Origin: Lunularia cruciata
Taxonomy: Eukaryota > Streptophyta > Marchantiopsida > Lunulariales > Lunulariaceae
Direction of reading: 5' to 3'
Length of the DNA: 64,000 nt
Assembly (NCBI GenBank): GCA_948567375.1
Contig: OX419762.1
Location: 5,338,001-5,402,000 of the forward strand
Below the pieces are notes generated by a model, which worked only from the letters and a program-made list of their open reading frames with translations, did no database searches and was not told the DNA's origin. The translations under genes and the position numbers were made by a program. Positions 1 through 12,015 of the stretch are shown in pieces (the stretch's first letter is position 1; every line of letters starts with the position of its first letter).

Positions 1-4
1 ATAG

Positions 5-730
5 CAAGAAACTCCAAGAAGTGAATCCATAGAGGAACATATTTCCAAGATCCCCGGTTTAGCAGACTACAAAGAAAGCATTCTGTCTACGAAAGTCTTC
101 CTGCTATAATCTATTCGGAAAGTACACAAAATAGTCCGTCAACTCTTTAAATCCATGTCACCTCCAGAATCATTATAGTCTTAAGTTCATTCATCTAGTC
201 CTCTAGTCTGGAGAATTAAGAGAACTACCAAGAGAAGGACGAGGTAATACGAAGCACTTATTCATTTGACCTTGAAAAAAGTTGAAGCCTGCAACGCAAG
301 CTATATTCCGAAGAACTAATAGGTGGCCACAAATATTGAAATATGATATACAAGATCCGATAGCAGCGGGGATGCATATCGGAAGGAAGTAGGGCAGGAA
401 GTAGGGCATGCGACCCACTATCAGTATAATTTCCAGACTGGTGGAACCTAATCAGAAGGCTAGATGTGGTTTGTTGACTCTAAACCTGATCGAACGAGTA
501 CTGGCGGAAGAGCAATAAAGGAATTAAGAGTCAATCTTGCACTTTAGAACAGTCATCCATTTAAGCAGCCAGTCAAGCTTGCCCTGAGCTACATTGCTGA
601 TTCCTATAAACCACTGCACTTTGTGCTACCAGATGGTACTACACTCCGGGTGCAAAACGGAAAAGTGACTACTCAGCCACAAGATTTGAAATTGAGATTA
701 AATTGCTTTGAAAATCAAGGTGACATATAA
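5..730 (+). CDS. 3' end of an unidentified split gene (four candidate exons)
   Basis: Four coding-like pieces chain with matching phases: 5-94 (open frame ending ...ESILSTK, donor GTCTTC), 207-243 (SGELRELPREGR, donor GTAATA), 437-468 (DWWNLIRRLDV, donor GTTTGT) and 548-730 (starting NSHPFKQPVKLA, with FVLPDGTTLRVQNGKV inside, stop TAA at 728-730). The acceptors are CTAG, CCAG and TTAG, and the introns would be 112, 193 and 79 bases. The gene would begin left of the window, or exon a could start at an acceptor at 3-4. I do not recognise the protein. There is no signal peptide or membrane span in the visible part, which is hydrophilic with a beta-like tail. The splice chain was chosen by eye, so phase agreement is the main support. 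It could instead be a decayed gene fragment. Confidence 0.35.
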
Positions 731-1431
731 GTCAATCAACGTGCTATAGTCATGGGGTGAAGTATTCTCTGTTGTTGACAAGTGCCTTGACTAGGCTCTT
801 TTTTATATGTCTTAATAATTCTTGCTGTCAAAGAGGTGTGACGAGGATAAGAAATTTAGCTGCGAACTAACTCGAGCACTCAATATTCTAAGCCTTGGCG
901 CATTCTTGAGAAACCCCAGCATAAACCCTAATATTCCTATATGAATAATTCACAATATCTTGTCTTGCGAAACTGGTAAGAAACAGGGGCCTGGAATTAA
1001 GAAGCCATACCAAAACCTAACCAAGTCCACTATCACGGTAAGATGTACTTCAGCCACAGGACGTATTGTAGCTGTTTAGCCGACTCAAGTCGATACGGAT
1101 ACTAAACAAACTGCAATTTGTTTAGAATCGTCAATTGACCTGAGTCAGCGAAACATCCGCATACCATATCCATGAAAAATTTCAAGGATCGTAAGACCTT
1201 CGAGCAAATTAACGGGACGAAGGAACATTCAAGTGAAAAAGGAACTAAGATCTTCCAGAAGGCTAGACAGTTTCCAAGGTTGGATATATGGAATTCAACG
1301 TAAGCAGAGTTGAATCTCCACGCCAACTTCTGAAGCGCACACTCGAGACACACCGGGACGAGAGTCCAGCGAATGTCCGTCTCACAGGGGCTCCACTATC
1401 CAACCCAGGTCAGAGAGATTTAGCAACTGAC

Positions 1432-1521
1432 CTTATAACATGCGGCACGCCCGTCAGCTAGAACGTCCCGAGCAACGGCAGAGGAGTACGCCTTCTGCTG
1501 CTTAGAATTAGCAGACGCCAT
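1432..1521 (-). CDS. First exon resembling COA6-type cytochrome c oxidase assembly factor
   Basis: On the - strand an ATG (1519-1521) in a good context (G at -3 and +4) opens a 30-codon frame beginning MASANSKQQKAY and ending VLADGRAACYK. A GT donor (GTCAGT) follows at once. Plant COA6-like proteins, small CHCH-type factors of the mitochondrial intermembrane space needed to build complex IV, carry a similar R-x-A-C-Y-K-A-R-D-A-F stretch holding the first cysteine; the match here covers only its first half. I found no second exon with A-R-D-A-F and the remaining cysteines between 1 and 1431, so the rest of the gene would lie beyond the left edge. That would make its intron overlap the gene-like exons on the other strand, which is odd. 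It could be an orphan exon or a chance match. Confidence 0.3.
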
Positions 1522-2220
1522 CACAATGTTCCATCAAAAGCTAACTTTCCATTGTACACTGCTCTTCCTCGTCCCACACTCAGGGCCTCATTCTCCTTTT
1601 CCTTCTCCTGCCAATGCTAGAACTCCCCAACAGTCCTATGCCCGGATCCAAACCACTACAGTAAATCTCCCATGTGCTATTCTACTGCATGAAAGTTCTT
1701 TACTCACACATAAATTCGACCACTCTCATGGGCAAGGACGTGAATGTGTTTCTCGATCTGTCAGACTGGGATGTAGACGTAGATGTCGACATCGGTGTTT
1801 CACCCTTCACATTTTCGTACAGTGCTGTGAATGTGAACCCAGTCAACTCAAACTTGATCTAATCACGGAATAATTAACGTGCGAATTAGATGATGGTTAC
1901 ATTAGTTCATGTAGGGTTTAACTAACCCCGGACTTTAACAAGAAGAAAAGGCGACCACGTAGAAAACACGAAGGATGGGAAGACCCCAACCCCGGGCTTT
2001 AACTGGGAATTACAAATGGCGTTGAGTTCGGCTCTTGGTTAATATGTGTCACACATTTGTTACTTTCAACAGTTAGGACTCCACACCTCCTTTCGGTGGG
2101 TGACCGCTTCCATTTGATTGGGGGGTTTAAATTTTGAATTTTTTGAATTTTACTAGCTTGATTCCCGGTCCAGAGGGACCTATATTTATTGACGGTATCC
2201 ATTAATTACTACAATAGAAT
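1522..2220. other. Intergenic stretch, no gene recognised
   Basis: Moderate GC sequence containing short open frames without recognisable domains. If the exon at 1432-1521 is real, the purine-rich (on -) part just upstream would be its 5' leader and promoter. A copy of a dispersed repeat lies at 1947-1987. Confidence 0.4.
1947..1987 (+). repeat. Dispersed repeat R, copy 1 (partial)
   Basis: The core GAAGGATGGGAAGACCCC follows a stretch matching AAGGCGACCACGTAGAA. The same unit is found at 39205-39272 (same strand) and, inverted, at 43002-43084 and 43588-43664, where it extends into a segment containing AGCCCCATTTTACC. Family and function are unknown. Confidence 0.6.
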
Positions 2221-4300
2221 TAAGAAAATATAAGCGACGAACGTATGTGGGATATTTGAATAAAACACATCAGACACAAATATTAACATTCAATTAAGAA
2301 TTTTTTGTTAATCAAGTAATTAACGAAATTTTATTTGATTTATTACAAAATTTCACTTAAATATGGATTTTTTAATTTAAAAATAATTAAATTAAGCAAA
2401 TGTATATGAAAAAAGATAACAAAGCTATATGAAAAGAAAAGTAATAAGTAATTTAGTCTTTGTTTGTCATTTACATATAATTATTTACTTAGATATATAT
2501 ATCGTTTTATATTCATAATTATTATGAGTACTCCACATTTATGCAAGGTAATTATATCAAAAATATATTATAGATACAAGAAGAAATGAAAACATAATAA
2601 TGTATCAAGTTTTCTTCATAGGTATTTATTACTTGTCTTAAGATTTAAGATATCAGATAATAAAATATAATTCCATAAATAGATCATTCTGGAACATTTG
2701 TCATGGTTTTTTCTGAATTGATAAATATATTAATAAAAAACTTCTAAAAAATTTAAAATTCTAATTCTGATAGAAATTTTAATCCATGTAATATAATTAT
2801 TATTTTTTATTATCTAAATTATATTAAGATGGTTGAAACTTTTCACCAGAAAATAAAACATCATAAAATTAAATTAATTAATTAATAAAAAAATATTTAG
2901 TATCATTAATATTATTCTATGGCTAAAATAATGTATACATTATTTTAGCATCTATTTTAGCATGATTTATACATGTATAAATCATTCACAAGAAAAGGTT
3001 ATTATAATTATTTCATGTAATGTGATTTTAATCACATAAAAATTTTCATTTATAGTTTTACTTATAACCATTTGTTGTATTTTTTATTTTATATTACAAC
3101 TTGATATAATCTATTCAGCACATCTTGTTATAATTAATATATATAAGGTTGTCATTGAAGTAATTTATAAAATGTAATTAATTTTTGATAAAGTTCATAT
3201 CATGTGTATTTAGTTGATTTTTTAATCTTTTTTTATGATTGTTATTTTTTGAGATGAATAAATCTAACTTAAATATTAAAAAATATAATTTTGCAATATG
3301 ATATTCAATTTTCTTGTATAATGTAAAAATTTTAATTATAAATTATAGATAATTAAGATTAGTACGTGTAATAAGGAGTGAAGTTAGTTAGATTGCACTT
3401 GTCGAGCAAATAAGTGGTAAAAAGTGAATTTAAAGAACAAATATACGTTTTACATTATCTAATTGAATGAAATTTATTAAATTTATACTCTTGAATAGAA
3501 ATAAGAATTTGACAAAGTTGAGTTAAATTTCATACATGTTAAAGTTTTTTATTTTATTTATGGAATAGATTTGTATATTGTCATTCAAAACAAAAATTTA
3601 TATTTAATATTCAAAGAGCAACTATTTGTTTCATATGCACAAAGATGTTTCTTGATATGCAATAGTTGTACTATGAAGTTTTTAATCACATTTATAGGAT
3701 CACCTTGTCATCTTTGAAATTTTGATGAATTATTTTTTCATTACTCAAATGTAAAAATTAAAAAATTTACATTTTAATTTTTTTAATGAAGATTTGTACA
3801 ATCTTTTCAATTCTAGTTAAAGTTCAATTTTTATTAATTTAGATTGTATTATAATATTATTAGACAAACATTATGTCAATTTAAGAAATTGAACACTTCT
3901 TACATCAACAATGATTTTCTTGTATATATAAAAAATTTGTTTCAGATTAAAAGAATATATATATATGAAATATAAATATAAAGAGATGCTATTTTTAAAA
4001 TAAAAAAATAATTTATATAATTTATATTATTCTCAAAGAGATTTCAGAAAAGATTTTAAGGAGCATTTTATTTTAGGACATTTATTGCAATATTTTGATT
4101 TTTCTAAAAGAATTAAAATTAAAACTACAAAGGCTTCCTTTAGATTCCAAATTCAAACCTATCTAAGTTAATAACTTCTTATATAAATAGAAAATTGGTT
4201 ATCTTGACCAGGGGACTTTAAGGCAAACTTAATATATTCTATAAATTGTTATTATAAAAAAATTTGCCTTGTTTTAATAATTTTATATATTAATAATTCT
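2220..4300. other. A+T-rich block without genes
   Basis: By eye about four-fifths A+T over roughly 2 kb, far above both flanks. It holds many short palindromic or near-palindromic stretches, such as TGTATACATTATTTTAGCAT and TTTATACATGTATAAAT around 2930-2980. I see no open frame of note, no RNA gene and no organellar gene. It could be a decayed repeat or a matrix-attachment-like region; neither can be shown from sequence alone. Confidence 0.6.
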
Positions 4301-7300
4301 TTTATACTTAGATATATTCCAGAATAAATTAATTGAAAAAACTATCTTAGGTGTTCTAAACAAATCCCCCAATACTTGGTTTGAAACTTCCGTCATTAAT
4401 TCCTTTACAAGATGCGGGTTTTTGCTTTGGTCATCACTTTGATATAAGTAATATTTGATAGTTTGGTGGTGCTTGGCATCCTTCTTTTTGTTATCATGTT
4501 CCTTGTCAAGGGGTGGAAAGATCTCATCAAGGTGTTGGAAACCATTCCTTGTGTTATTATGATGTAGTATTGTGCCTTGATCCATATGAGTCATAGAGAG
4601 GTTTGATTTCTTTTTATTGTAGAAAGCCATATACATGGTATCCTTCATGGTAGTTCAGTTGAGAGAAGATATGATAGCTATGATAATGCAAAGATAGGGA
4701 TAAAGGAAGGAAAAATGGTCCTGAATGATGAATTGAGTACAACATGTAGCTATGTTTGTTGGGACAAGGGAGTTAAGGTTAGGGATGGGATTAGGGTTAG
4801 GATTAAGGATAGGAAGGATCATGATAGCACAACATATCTAAGTCATAAACCTATCTATATTAATACTTTTGGATTGGTCTCTATAATATTAACTTAGAAA
4901 TGTTTCATTATACTATTTAGTGATTAGTATATGATGTTAGTGGCTTGACCACTAAGTTCAAGTTAAGAATCTGGATGGTGCAACTAAACTACATCACATT
5001 GAGAAACAATGGAAAGGGAAAGGGAGACACATCTAGGTAATGTTTGGCTTGGGGTTATGGTCAATCTAATGGCTTTGAGTTTTGGCTTACCCAATGGTTC
5101 AAGGCAAAGACATGAAAAAGTAAATTTAGGGTTTAGGGTTTGATTTTTAGAGTTTAGGGGAATTATCATATCAAAAAGATAAATTTACTTTGTATATCTT
5201 GCTAAAAATTATTGAAAAAACTTAGAGGAGTTCATCATAATGGAAATATTCTTGTGAATTTATAATATAAAGATTGTTTTAAAGGGATTGAAGTTAAATA
5301 TTACAAAGTCCTCTCATTTCCATATGAATGATTCATCCTCAAATTCTCCATGGAAATGATTCTATCTGATTTGGAAGAAAATGAAATTTCTTTGAAATAT
5401 ATGGGAAGAGTTCCAACTAGTAATGTATTAGAAGCATTACATATTATGTTGTTTCAATACTCAATTTCATGGATATCTATGTGTAGAGGAGTGAAGTATG
5501 AATTTGTTTTATCGGTACCCATAAAAACTTTAGGTTAATAACTGAATACTACCAGTAAAGGTGTAGCAAAATTTCCCTTAGAAAGGAGAGTTGTTTCATA
5601 TTTTAAGGTTTATGGACTACATCAAAAGAAGGTTATTGGTTGAAATACATGACAAAATTCTTATGATCTTTGCAGCATGTCAAGGTTTGGGGATAAAGGA
5701 GGGATGTTCAACAAAATGAACAAAGGAAAAATTTGAAAATCTACCCCCATGAAAGTATGAAATAACATTTATTCTTGGGTTGGTTTGTGAGTAAACCAAA
5801 GTGAGATTATTTCATGCAATCTCTCATTGATGAACTCTCTCTTGTCATTGATGAATTCTTCATTTTCTCTTGACCCAATCAAATTTAGATTTGAACGCCA
5901 CTGAGAGTTACAAGATATGTAGACATATGCACACTCTATCATTGAGTGTGAGATTGAGAAATCACAAAAATTAGAAACTTTTGTTGTTTTAACAACTTTT
6001 TAGATTTGTTAAGTATCCAAAGTGAAAGATATGCTTTGAAGAAGGAACAATAGGCACTTGATCCAAAAAGTAAAATTAAGAACCAAATACAAGAATTAAG
6101 GTGATCTAACCCAAAGGATCATAACCCTAAATCCTACTACAAAGGAAAGAAAGACTTGCAAAAGAACAAGAAATCAAGTTGAAGAAATCAAAAATGAGGT
6201 TACACATGAGGAAAGTACAAATATTTCTCTACATGTGAGAATTGTTGAAGGATTTGAATATGCTTATTTTGAGGAAGTACATCATACACATTAAAGACAA
6301 GAAATGGAACATTCAATGGCTAATTCAAGAAGCATGAAGATCAAGGTCGGTTTGGTTTCAATCCAAGAACATGTGAGAAGTATGAGCCAACACTTAGTCC
6401 TTGCCATATGTATGATTGCAAATTTAAGAAAATGTGGGGGAAGCCAATCCCCATTCACTACTGCTTGTTTGTCTTATCAAGATGTTAAAGTAAGACGTAA
6501 GAAGTAGTGAGTGTGTGATAATCAATGAAGAGTGGGTAGAATGATCAAGTTATGTGTGGTGATCCACCTTTGCCTTAGAATAATACAAAAAAATTTGGTT
6601 TAGATTTTGTAATATAATAGTAGTAGTTTACTAGTTAGGCTACAATAACAAAGGATGATTTATTATTTGTTTTGCAACCTCGTAAGAGTTCTAGGATGAT
6701 TCTTTTGCCATATGGGCATGGGGCCCAGAGGATGAGGTATAAGACCACTTTTACAACAAGGTGTCCTATGAGAATGAAGACCCTTGTACTTGTTACAAAG
6801 TTGCATAACCAGAATCATCTTGTGATAATTCACAACACCTTGTTAGTATGGGCCTCAAGGTTTTTGTAATTATGAGTTGAAAGATAATACAAAGTCAGGA
6901 ATTGTGAGGATTGTTATGACTTCTTACAAATGATGTATGTGAGTATTAGTTCATGAATGGTACATCAGTTATCACATATCTATGCAACCAAGTGTCAATG
7001 AAAACATTCAAGCTACATGATTGCGCAACCAAAGAATAAAAATGAGATTTTTTGGCTTCATTGAAATGATTTCATGCCAAATGTGTGACTCTTCACCAAT
7101 TGAAATAAGCATACACTATCAAAATAGTACAATCCAAGTATAAAATGAAGACTTGCACTACAATGCAATTCTTTTTCAAATTCACTTTTTGAAAATTCTC
7201 TCTTATTCTTGCCTCATTTTCATAAGAGCTCAATTTTGACAATTGTGCATTTTGAGAGTCTATATGAGAGGGTGGGTTTTAGCAAGGTAATTTCCTATGT

Positions 7301-7600
7301 TAGTGTACATCAAATTATTGTAGCAATGGTGCCAAACAAGAGAAGAAAGAGGAAATAACAAGAACATCCCAAGATCACATTAGCAAGACACATGACATCT
7401 CTAAGTGGAGACTACACCAACAAGCCAAGTTCATTCAAATTAGGAAGATAAAATTCATGTTATGGGATTTGAACCTCTAATTGTTTTGAAAGAGAATCAT
7501 AATGATTGTAATCTAAGCAATATATTCTTGAAAGGAAATCTTACAATCTAGATAGAAGATGACTGGTAGTGGGTTCTTAGATATGAAACCTCCTTGATTG
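4300..7600. other. Decayed repeat-like DNA, no gene recognised
   Basis: A+T-rich sequence with scattered short open frames on both strands (for example 4283-4648 on -, 5350-5538 and 6304-6507 on +). None shows a domain I can name and none is flanked by convincing splice sites or terminal repeats. Telomere-like motifs occur at 4770-4810 and 5125-5163. The texture, with stop-broken frames and many ATG-rich polar residues, is that of old transposon debris. Confidence 0.4.
5125..5163 (+). repeat. Short telomere-like tract
   Basis: Two adjacent TTTAGGG units followed by degenerate ones (TTTGATT, TTAGAG, TTTAGGGG). TTTAGGG is the usual plant telomere repeat. A second loose cluster (GGGATTAGGGTTAGG) lies near 4785. 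The tracts are too short and degenerate to mark a former chromosome end. Confidence 0.5.
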
Positions 7601-9214
7601 TTAGATGTTCATAGATATCCAACATGATTGTCCTAGTCCAAAACTCAAAGCCAAGACAAATGACTCGTTTGAAGAGACAAAATGACTAATGGCTACTGTG
7701 TAGACTCCCTCAAATATCCCTACCATCAAGTTGTTACAAAAATTATCATGAAGTTGTTCAAGTCCAAACAAACAACTGATGTAAATTTGAACCAATCCAT
7801 CCTCTTTCAACTCCTCCATGAGAGAAAACTAGTGAGTTGTGCATGGATGTTTTGGGAACAAGTGTTAGAGTTAGAGAAGAAATGAATGAGCAAAGAGAGG
7901 CTTTAATTTTATTGCTATTCATGATTCACTTTTACATTTTTATGGACCTCCTTGCAAAGGAAGAAAATCCTCCAAGTCATTTTCATCATCTTGACTATTT
8001 CTTTTCACAACCTGATGACATGAAGGAGAGAGAAAAATATGGGGTAGCCGATGAATAGTATGCAAGAATGAGGAAGTTTGCCAAAGTAGACAAATCATAC
8101 AACATGATAACCATTTGTAAGGAGGTTACTATCACATGACCCAAGATCAAGCCATCTAGTAACAAGGAGAATGACAAGAATATGGATGAGGCAAGAAACT
8201 CATGTTCATGAACCAGATTCAAACATGAGAGGGTTTCTTTGGTGCATAACTAGGGATCAAGGAATGATATTTTTTCACTCATATTTTATTATTGATGATC
8301 AAAGATGAGGTGACTGTTGGAGATCTCCAAAGTGCAGTCATTTCAAATGAAAAATGAAGCCCAGGATTTGGGTAATCTCTAGCCAAGGAGGAAATGATGG
8401 GAAAAAGGATGACAAGGAAGCTCCTATTTCCAACTTGAGAAAGAAATCAAATGAGGCAGCAGTAGTGATGAACTCATATTTAGACACCTTGGATAACAAA
8501 GTTGGGTCATCTTGGAAGACATTGGACAAGACCAATATGAACAAACCAGACCATGTTAACAAAGAACGTATTCTGGATAAGGAACCACCCATGGAGGCAA
8601 AATTCCTCATGAAAAAGGAATAAGAGTCCATGAGAGTAAGCCTACACAATGGGCAAAATACAGATGAGGCTGATGATATGACCACCTCACACAAAGAGAA
8701 GGAAATAGATCATTGAGATCAACCTATGGATCAATGGCCAACCAAAAAAGATCAAACAAAGAACACTAATACAATAGAGGACATCCTATGATGTTTGATG
8801 ATACAAAAGTAACTCTATTTTTCTCTCTTGTGGCTGATGGAAATATACACTATCAACATGGTTATGCCAACAATGGAGGCATTGGAGGAATTCAGGTTGT
8901 TCCACCATGACCTAGATCCTATGGTTAACAACTCCAACAATACTTCTATGACACATGTATTTTCTTGCTCAAATGATAGCATAAGATAAGTCCCTACTTT
9001 GTAGTGAGCTTGACCAAGTCAAACAAGAACTCAAGACGGAAATAGAAGATTGCAAAAAAAAAGTCATATGTTGGAGATATTTTACAAGGAAGAATTGGCA
9101 TGATGGGAGTAATAAAAGGTGGTCCCCTACAACACCTACAAGAAAATTTCTCCACCCTCAATGACAAGGTTTTCAAACAATGAGCCCAACATAAAGACCA
9201 AATATGAGCATGTG
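7600..9214 (+). other. Decayed reading frame of an unidentified repeat (family 4)
   Basis: Coding-like pieces follow one another on + (7837-8058, 8354-8623, about 8980-9180). The last contains a charged coiled-coil-like stretch (SELDQVKQELKTEIED). The piece around 7915-7950 (MIHFYIFMDLLAKEEN) resembles one at 13057-13110 (VIHFYIEQDLLDKDEK), so this is a dispersed element and not a single-copy gene. No domain that would name a transposon class is visible. Confidence 0.35.
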
Positions 9215-9641
9215 TGCAACAATATGGAGTTTAGCAATGAAGTTAGTTAGGACTAACAAAGTAGCAAATAGACCAAATTAACCTAGAATATTCTAGAAGT
9301 ATCTAGGAAGCTTCTTGGGAAGCTTTCCAACTAGCTTAGCTTGCACTCCAAGTAGGTAGCTTTTAAAAGGAAGCTTCTAGAAGCTTCCAACTAGCTTAGC
9401 TTGTATGCCAAGTAAACGGCTTCTAAAAACAAGCTTCTTGAGAAGCTTCAACACTTAACTTGGCTTGCACTTTAAGAAAGCGGCTCAAGGAAGCTTCTTG
9501 AGAAGTTTCTCAAGAGCCTTGTATGTTCCCTTTAAATAACAAAGCCGAAGCTCATAGTAGGCATCCAAAGTTTCCTATACTCAAGTGTCTCCAGGTGATC
9601 TTCCATTCTCCTATTTCTCTCCTTGATCTTGGTCTTTTACA
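9215..9641 (+). repeat. Family-1 LTR, 427 bp
   Basis: Aligns by eye with LTRs at 13340, 25120, 51637 and 55250 and, inverted, at 21341. Conserved parts are the TGYAACAATATGGAGTTTAG start, repeated AAGCTTC palindromes, a TTTAAATA box near 9535 and the CTTGGTCTTTTACA end directly before the primer site. Confidence 0.85.
9286..9387 (+). promoter_or_regulatory. Heat-shock-element array in family-1 LTR
   Basis: GAAtaTTCtaGAA at 9286-9298 is a perfect three-unit element. GAAgcTTC follows at 9307-9314, with another GAA at 9319. GAAgcTTCtaGAAgcTTC at 9370-9387 is a perfect four-unit array. Heat shock factors bind alternating nGAAn/nTTCn units with exactly this 2-base gap. Further GAA/TTC units with wider spacing run to about 9510. 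Binding is inferred. Confidence 0.6.
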
Positions 9642-10701
9642 TTGGTAACATAGCAAGAATAAGATGGATGGAATCTATGGACCACCAAATCTATTTCCAC
9701 CAAACCATTGGGATTCTTGTGTTTGGGTACAACCCAAGCATTGTCTCACATTGTTCATCACCTCATGCTTTGGGTAAGATTTTTTGAATACAATCACCTT
9801 GTTTGAGAACCTTGGGTACTTCTGATTGTAACTTATGGAGAATGATGGACGTGTTATATCTATGTGTTAATAAATTAGATAGATTGGAGGTGTTGTGATA
9901 GAGTAGTAACCATGGTGGCAATGCCCAAGGTTATCATTGCTATGCAACAACAAATCGAGCACCTTACTTAATTATTGGATGAACAAGATTATCAACGACA
10001 AGAGCACATAGAAAGAGTATTAATTTAAGAAGGAGAAGACCAAATCTGATTTCCAAAACCTAAGTTTTTTGAAGGTAATAATCTCCTAGGTGCAATGGAG
10101 AATTTTGTGTTTGATTGCAAATGTTATTTCAAAGCTACCAATCTTCAAGATGAATAGAAATAGATTCTCTTGGCTTCCAACCAATTGGATGGAGTAGCAA
10201 AGCTATGGTGGCAATTCCAAGTAGAGTGAGCTAAATGGAAATTTTTTGCACCAATCTTGATATGAGCAAAATTCAAGAGTGCAATTGGTTGATTCTAAGC
10301 TATAAATGCCATATGAGCTACACAAGATAGGTTTGTTGAGTTGAAGTAGAGTGGGTCTATAATAAGTTCCATCATGCAATTCTAGAACACCATCATGAAA
10401 ATTCTAGATATACTAAAAGGTGAAGCTCTGGATCAATTTGTGAGGAGCTTTATCACAAACCAAATTAGAGATAACTATGCAAGAGCCACAATACTTGGAG
10501 GCAGCCATGTCACTTTAATTTGGTGGAACACTTTAATTCATTGGTTGCAACAACTTGGTCTTGACCTTGAATCCACAAAACCTACCAATACACCACACTC
10601 GGGTGGAGGAGCCAACATCAATGGAAATTGATGTCATTCAAAGGAGACCACTTGGTACTACAAATAAAGAAAATATGACAAAATGTTGGTTATTTATATT
10701 T

Positions 10702-11436
10702 TGTAATACTCCAAAGACAAGAGAAGAGAGAAAACACAGATTTCACACTCAAACATTCGATGCCCCAAAGGAGCACCTTCTCTTTATTATATAGACAAAG
10801 AGGATCTCCTCCAAGGAAGCTCCACCATAGGATTAGGGACACAAATAGGTGACATATCAGCAAGCTCCACCCTTGGATTACTTACTTGGATGGGTGACAT
10901 GTCCGGTCTAGGTCCTATCTGGTTGGTCAAACAAGCTTTAATCGGAGGGAATCTTTTAGGGAATCTTCCTGTAGGAATCTCAGAATCACGTGAGTAAGGT
11001 ACCATTGGAAAGCTCTCAACGAGAAAAAGCAGGGGGAGGGAAGGCCAACCTTTCCTATGTTTGGGGGTGGGGCTTCGCACATTTTCAAGGCCTAATTCAT
11101 CCGTTCATCCGTTCATCAAGGCCTCCAAAATTGCCTTCAAAGATTTCAGGCATATTTCGGTTCTTACTCTATTAGTAGAAGTCCCCTTTTGGTGATACCT
11201 CTTTCTGATTTGTTTAGTCCATCATGTGTAACATCCTTCCAGATATTACCAACCCAATTCTCAACCTTTAAATCATGTGTCTAGCTATTGGTTCTAAGGT
11301 TCTCAAGTCTATTTTGGTTTCTGCCCTTTAGTGATACTTCTATCTTATCTATTTTGACCATCATGTATAACATCATTCTAGATGTTACCAAACCAAATTT
11401 CACATCTAGATCATATGGCTAGCTCTTGGTATTACA
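10702..11436 (-). mobile_element. Solo LTR, Ty3/gypsy family 2 (long form)
   Basis: Reads TGTAATACTCC...TTGGTATTACA on +, which is antisense for this family. It is flanked by a 5-base target duplication, TATTT (10697-10701) and TATTG (11437-11441), one mismatch. The host is the gag zinc-knuckle region of the family-1 element; an uninterrupted copy of that site near 53010 reads TTTTATTGTTGC. Two tandem units of about 140-150 bp fill 11150-11436. A TATA-like stretch (TTATTATATAG) lies near 10788. Confidence 0.85.
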
Positions 11437-12015
11437 TATTGTTGCCAAATTGCATCACATTGTGAAATGTCCGCTCAAGAATGACCAACCGGGACAAGTT
11501 GCCCAAATGGAGTTTGTAGAGCAGAATAATCAGGGAAACAAGGAATCCCAATAGGAGATCTTGAACCACCTATTAAGAACTTGATTAGTTCCAATGGGAT
11601 CAAAGGCTTGACCTATGCAAGTTTGCTTCACTTGCAAGGTATGATATCTAATTGTGGTTGTAAGATTTTGGTTGATTTGGGAAGTTCAAAAAATTGCTTG
11701 TCCATGCAATTAGTATAACAATCATTATTCTTATCAAGCTAGTAATTGGAGATAGATTGATGATGGGAGATGATAAAAAAGGATCTGCATTCCATACCTT
11801 GCATCATGTTACCTTCAAGATTGGGAAAAAGTATTTGGAGTATATGAGGTTTGTAGTGGCACCTGTACACTTTGATGTCATTCTAGGCCTACCTTGGCTG
11901 AACGTCATAAGGTTCAATTTGATTGGAACCAACTACAAATTCAAGTACAACACCAAGGTAGGAATTTTCGATTAGGTTGTTTGGACCTCCAAGTAAGACA
12001 CCTAAGAATACTTAG

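Noticed and set aside
1526-1873. 115-codon frame on + as a gene
   Set aside because: Ser/Pro/Cys-rich composition without a domain; it lies antisense to the leader of the exon at 1432-1521.
2220-4300. Organellar DNA insertion
   Set aside because: No recognisable chloroplast or mitochondrial gene or tRNA is present; only composition is similar.
5125-5163. Chromosome-end or telomere fusion site
   Set aside because: Only two clean TTTAGGG units; such short tracts are common in plant DNA.
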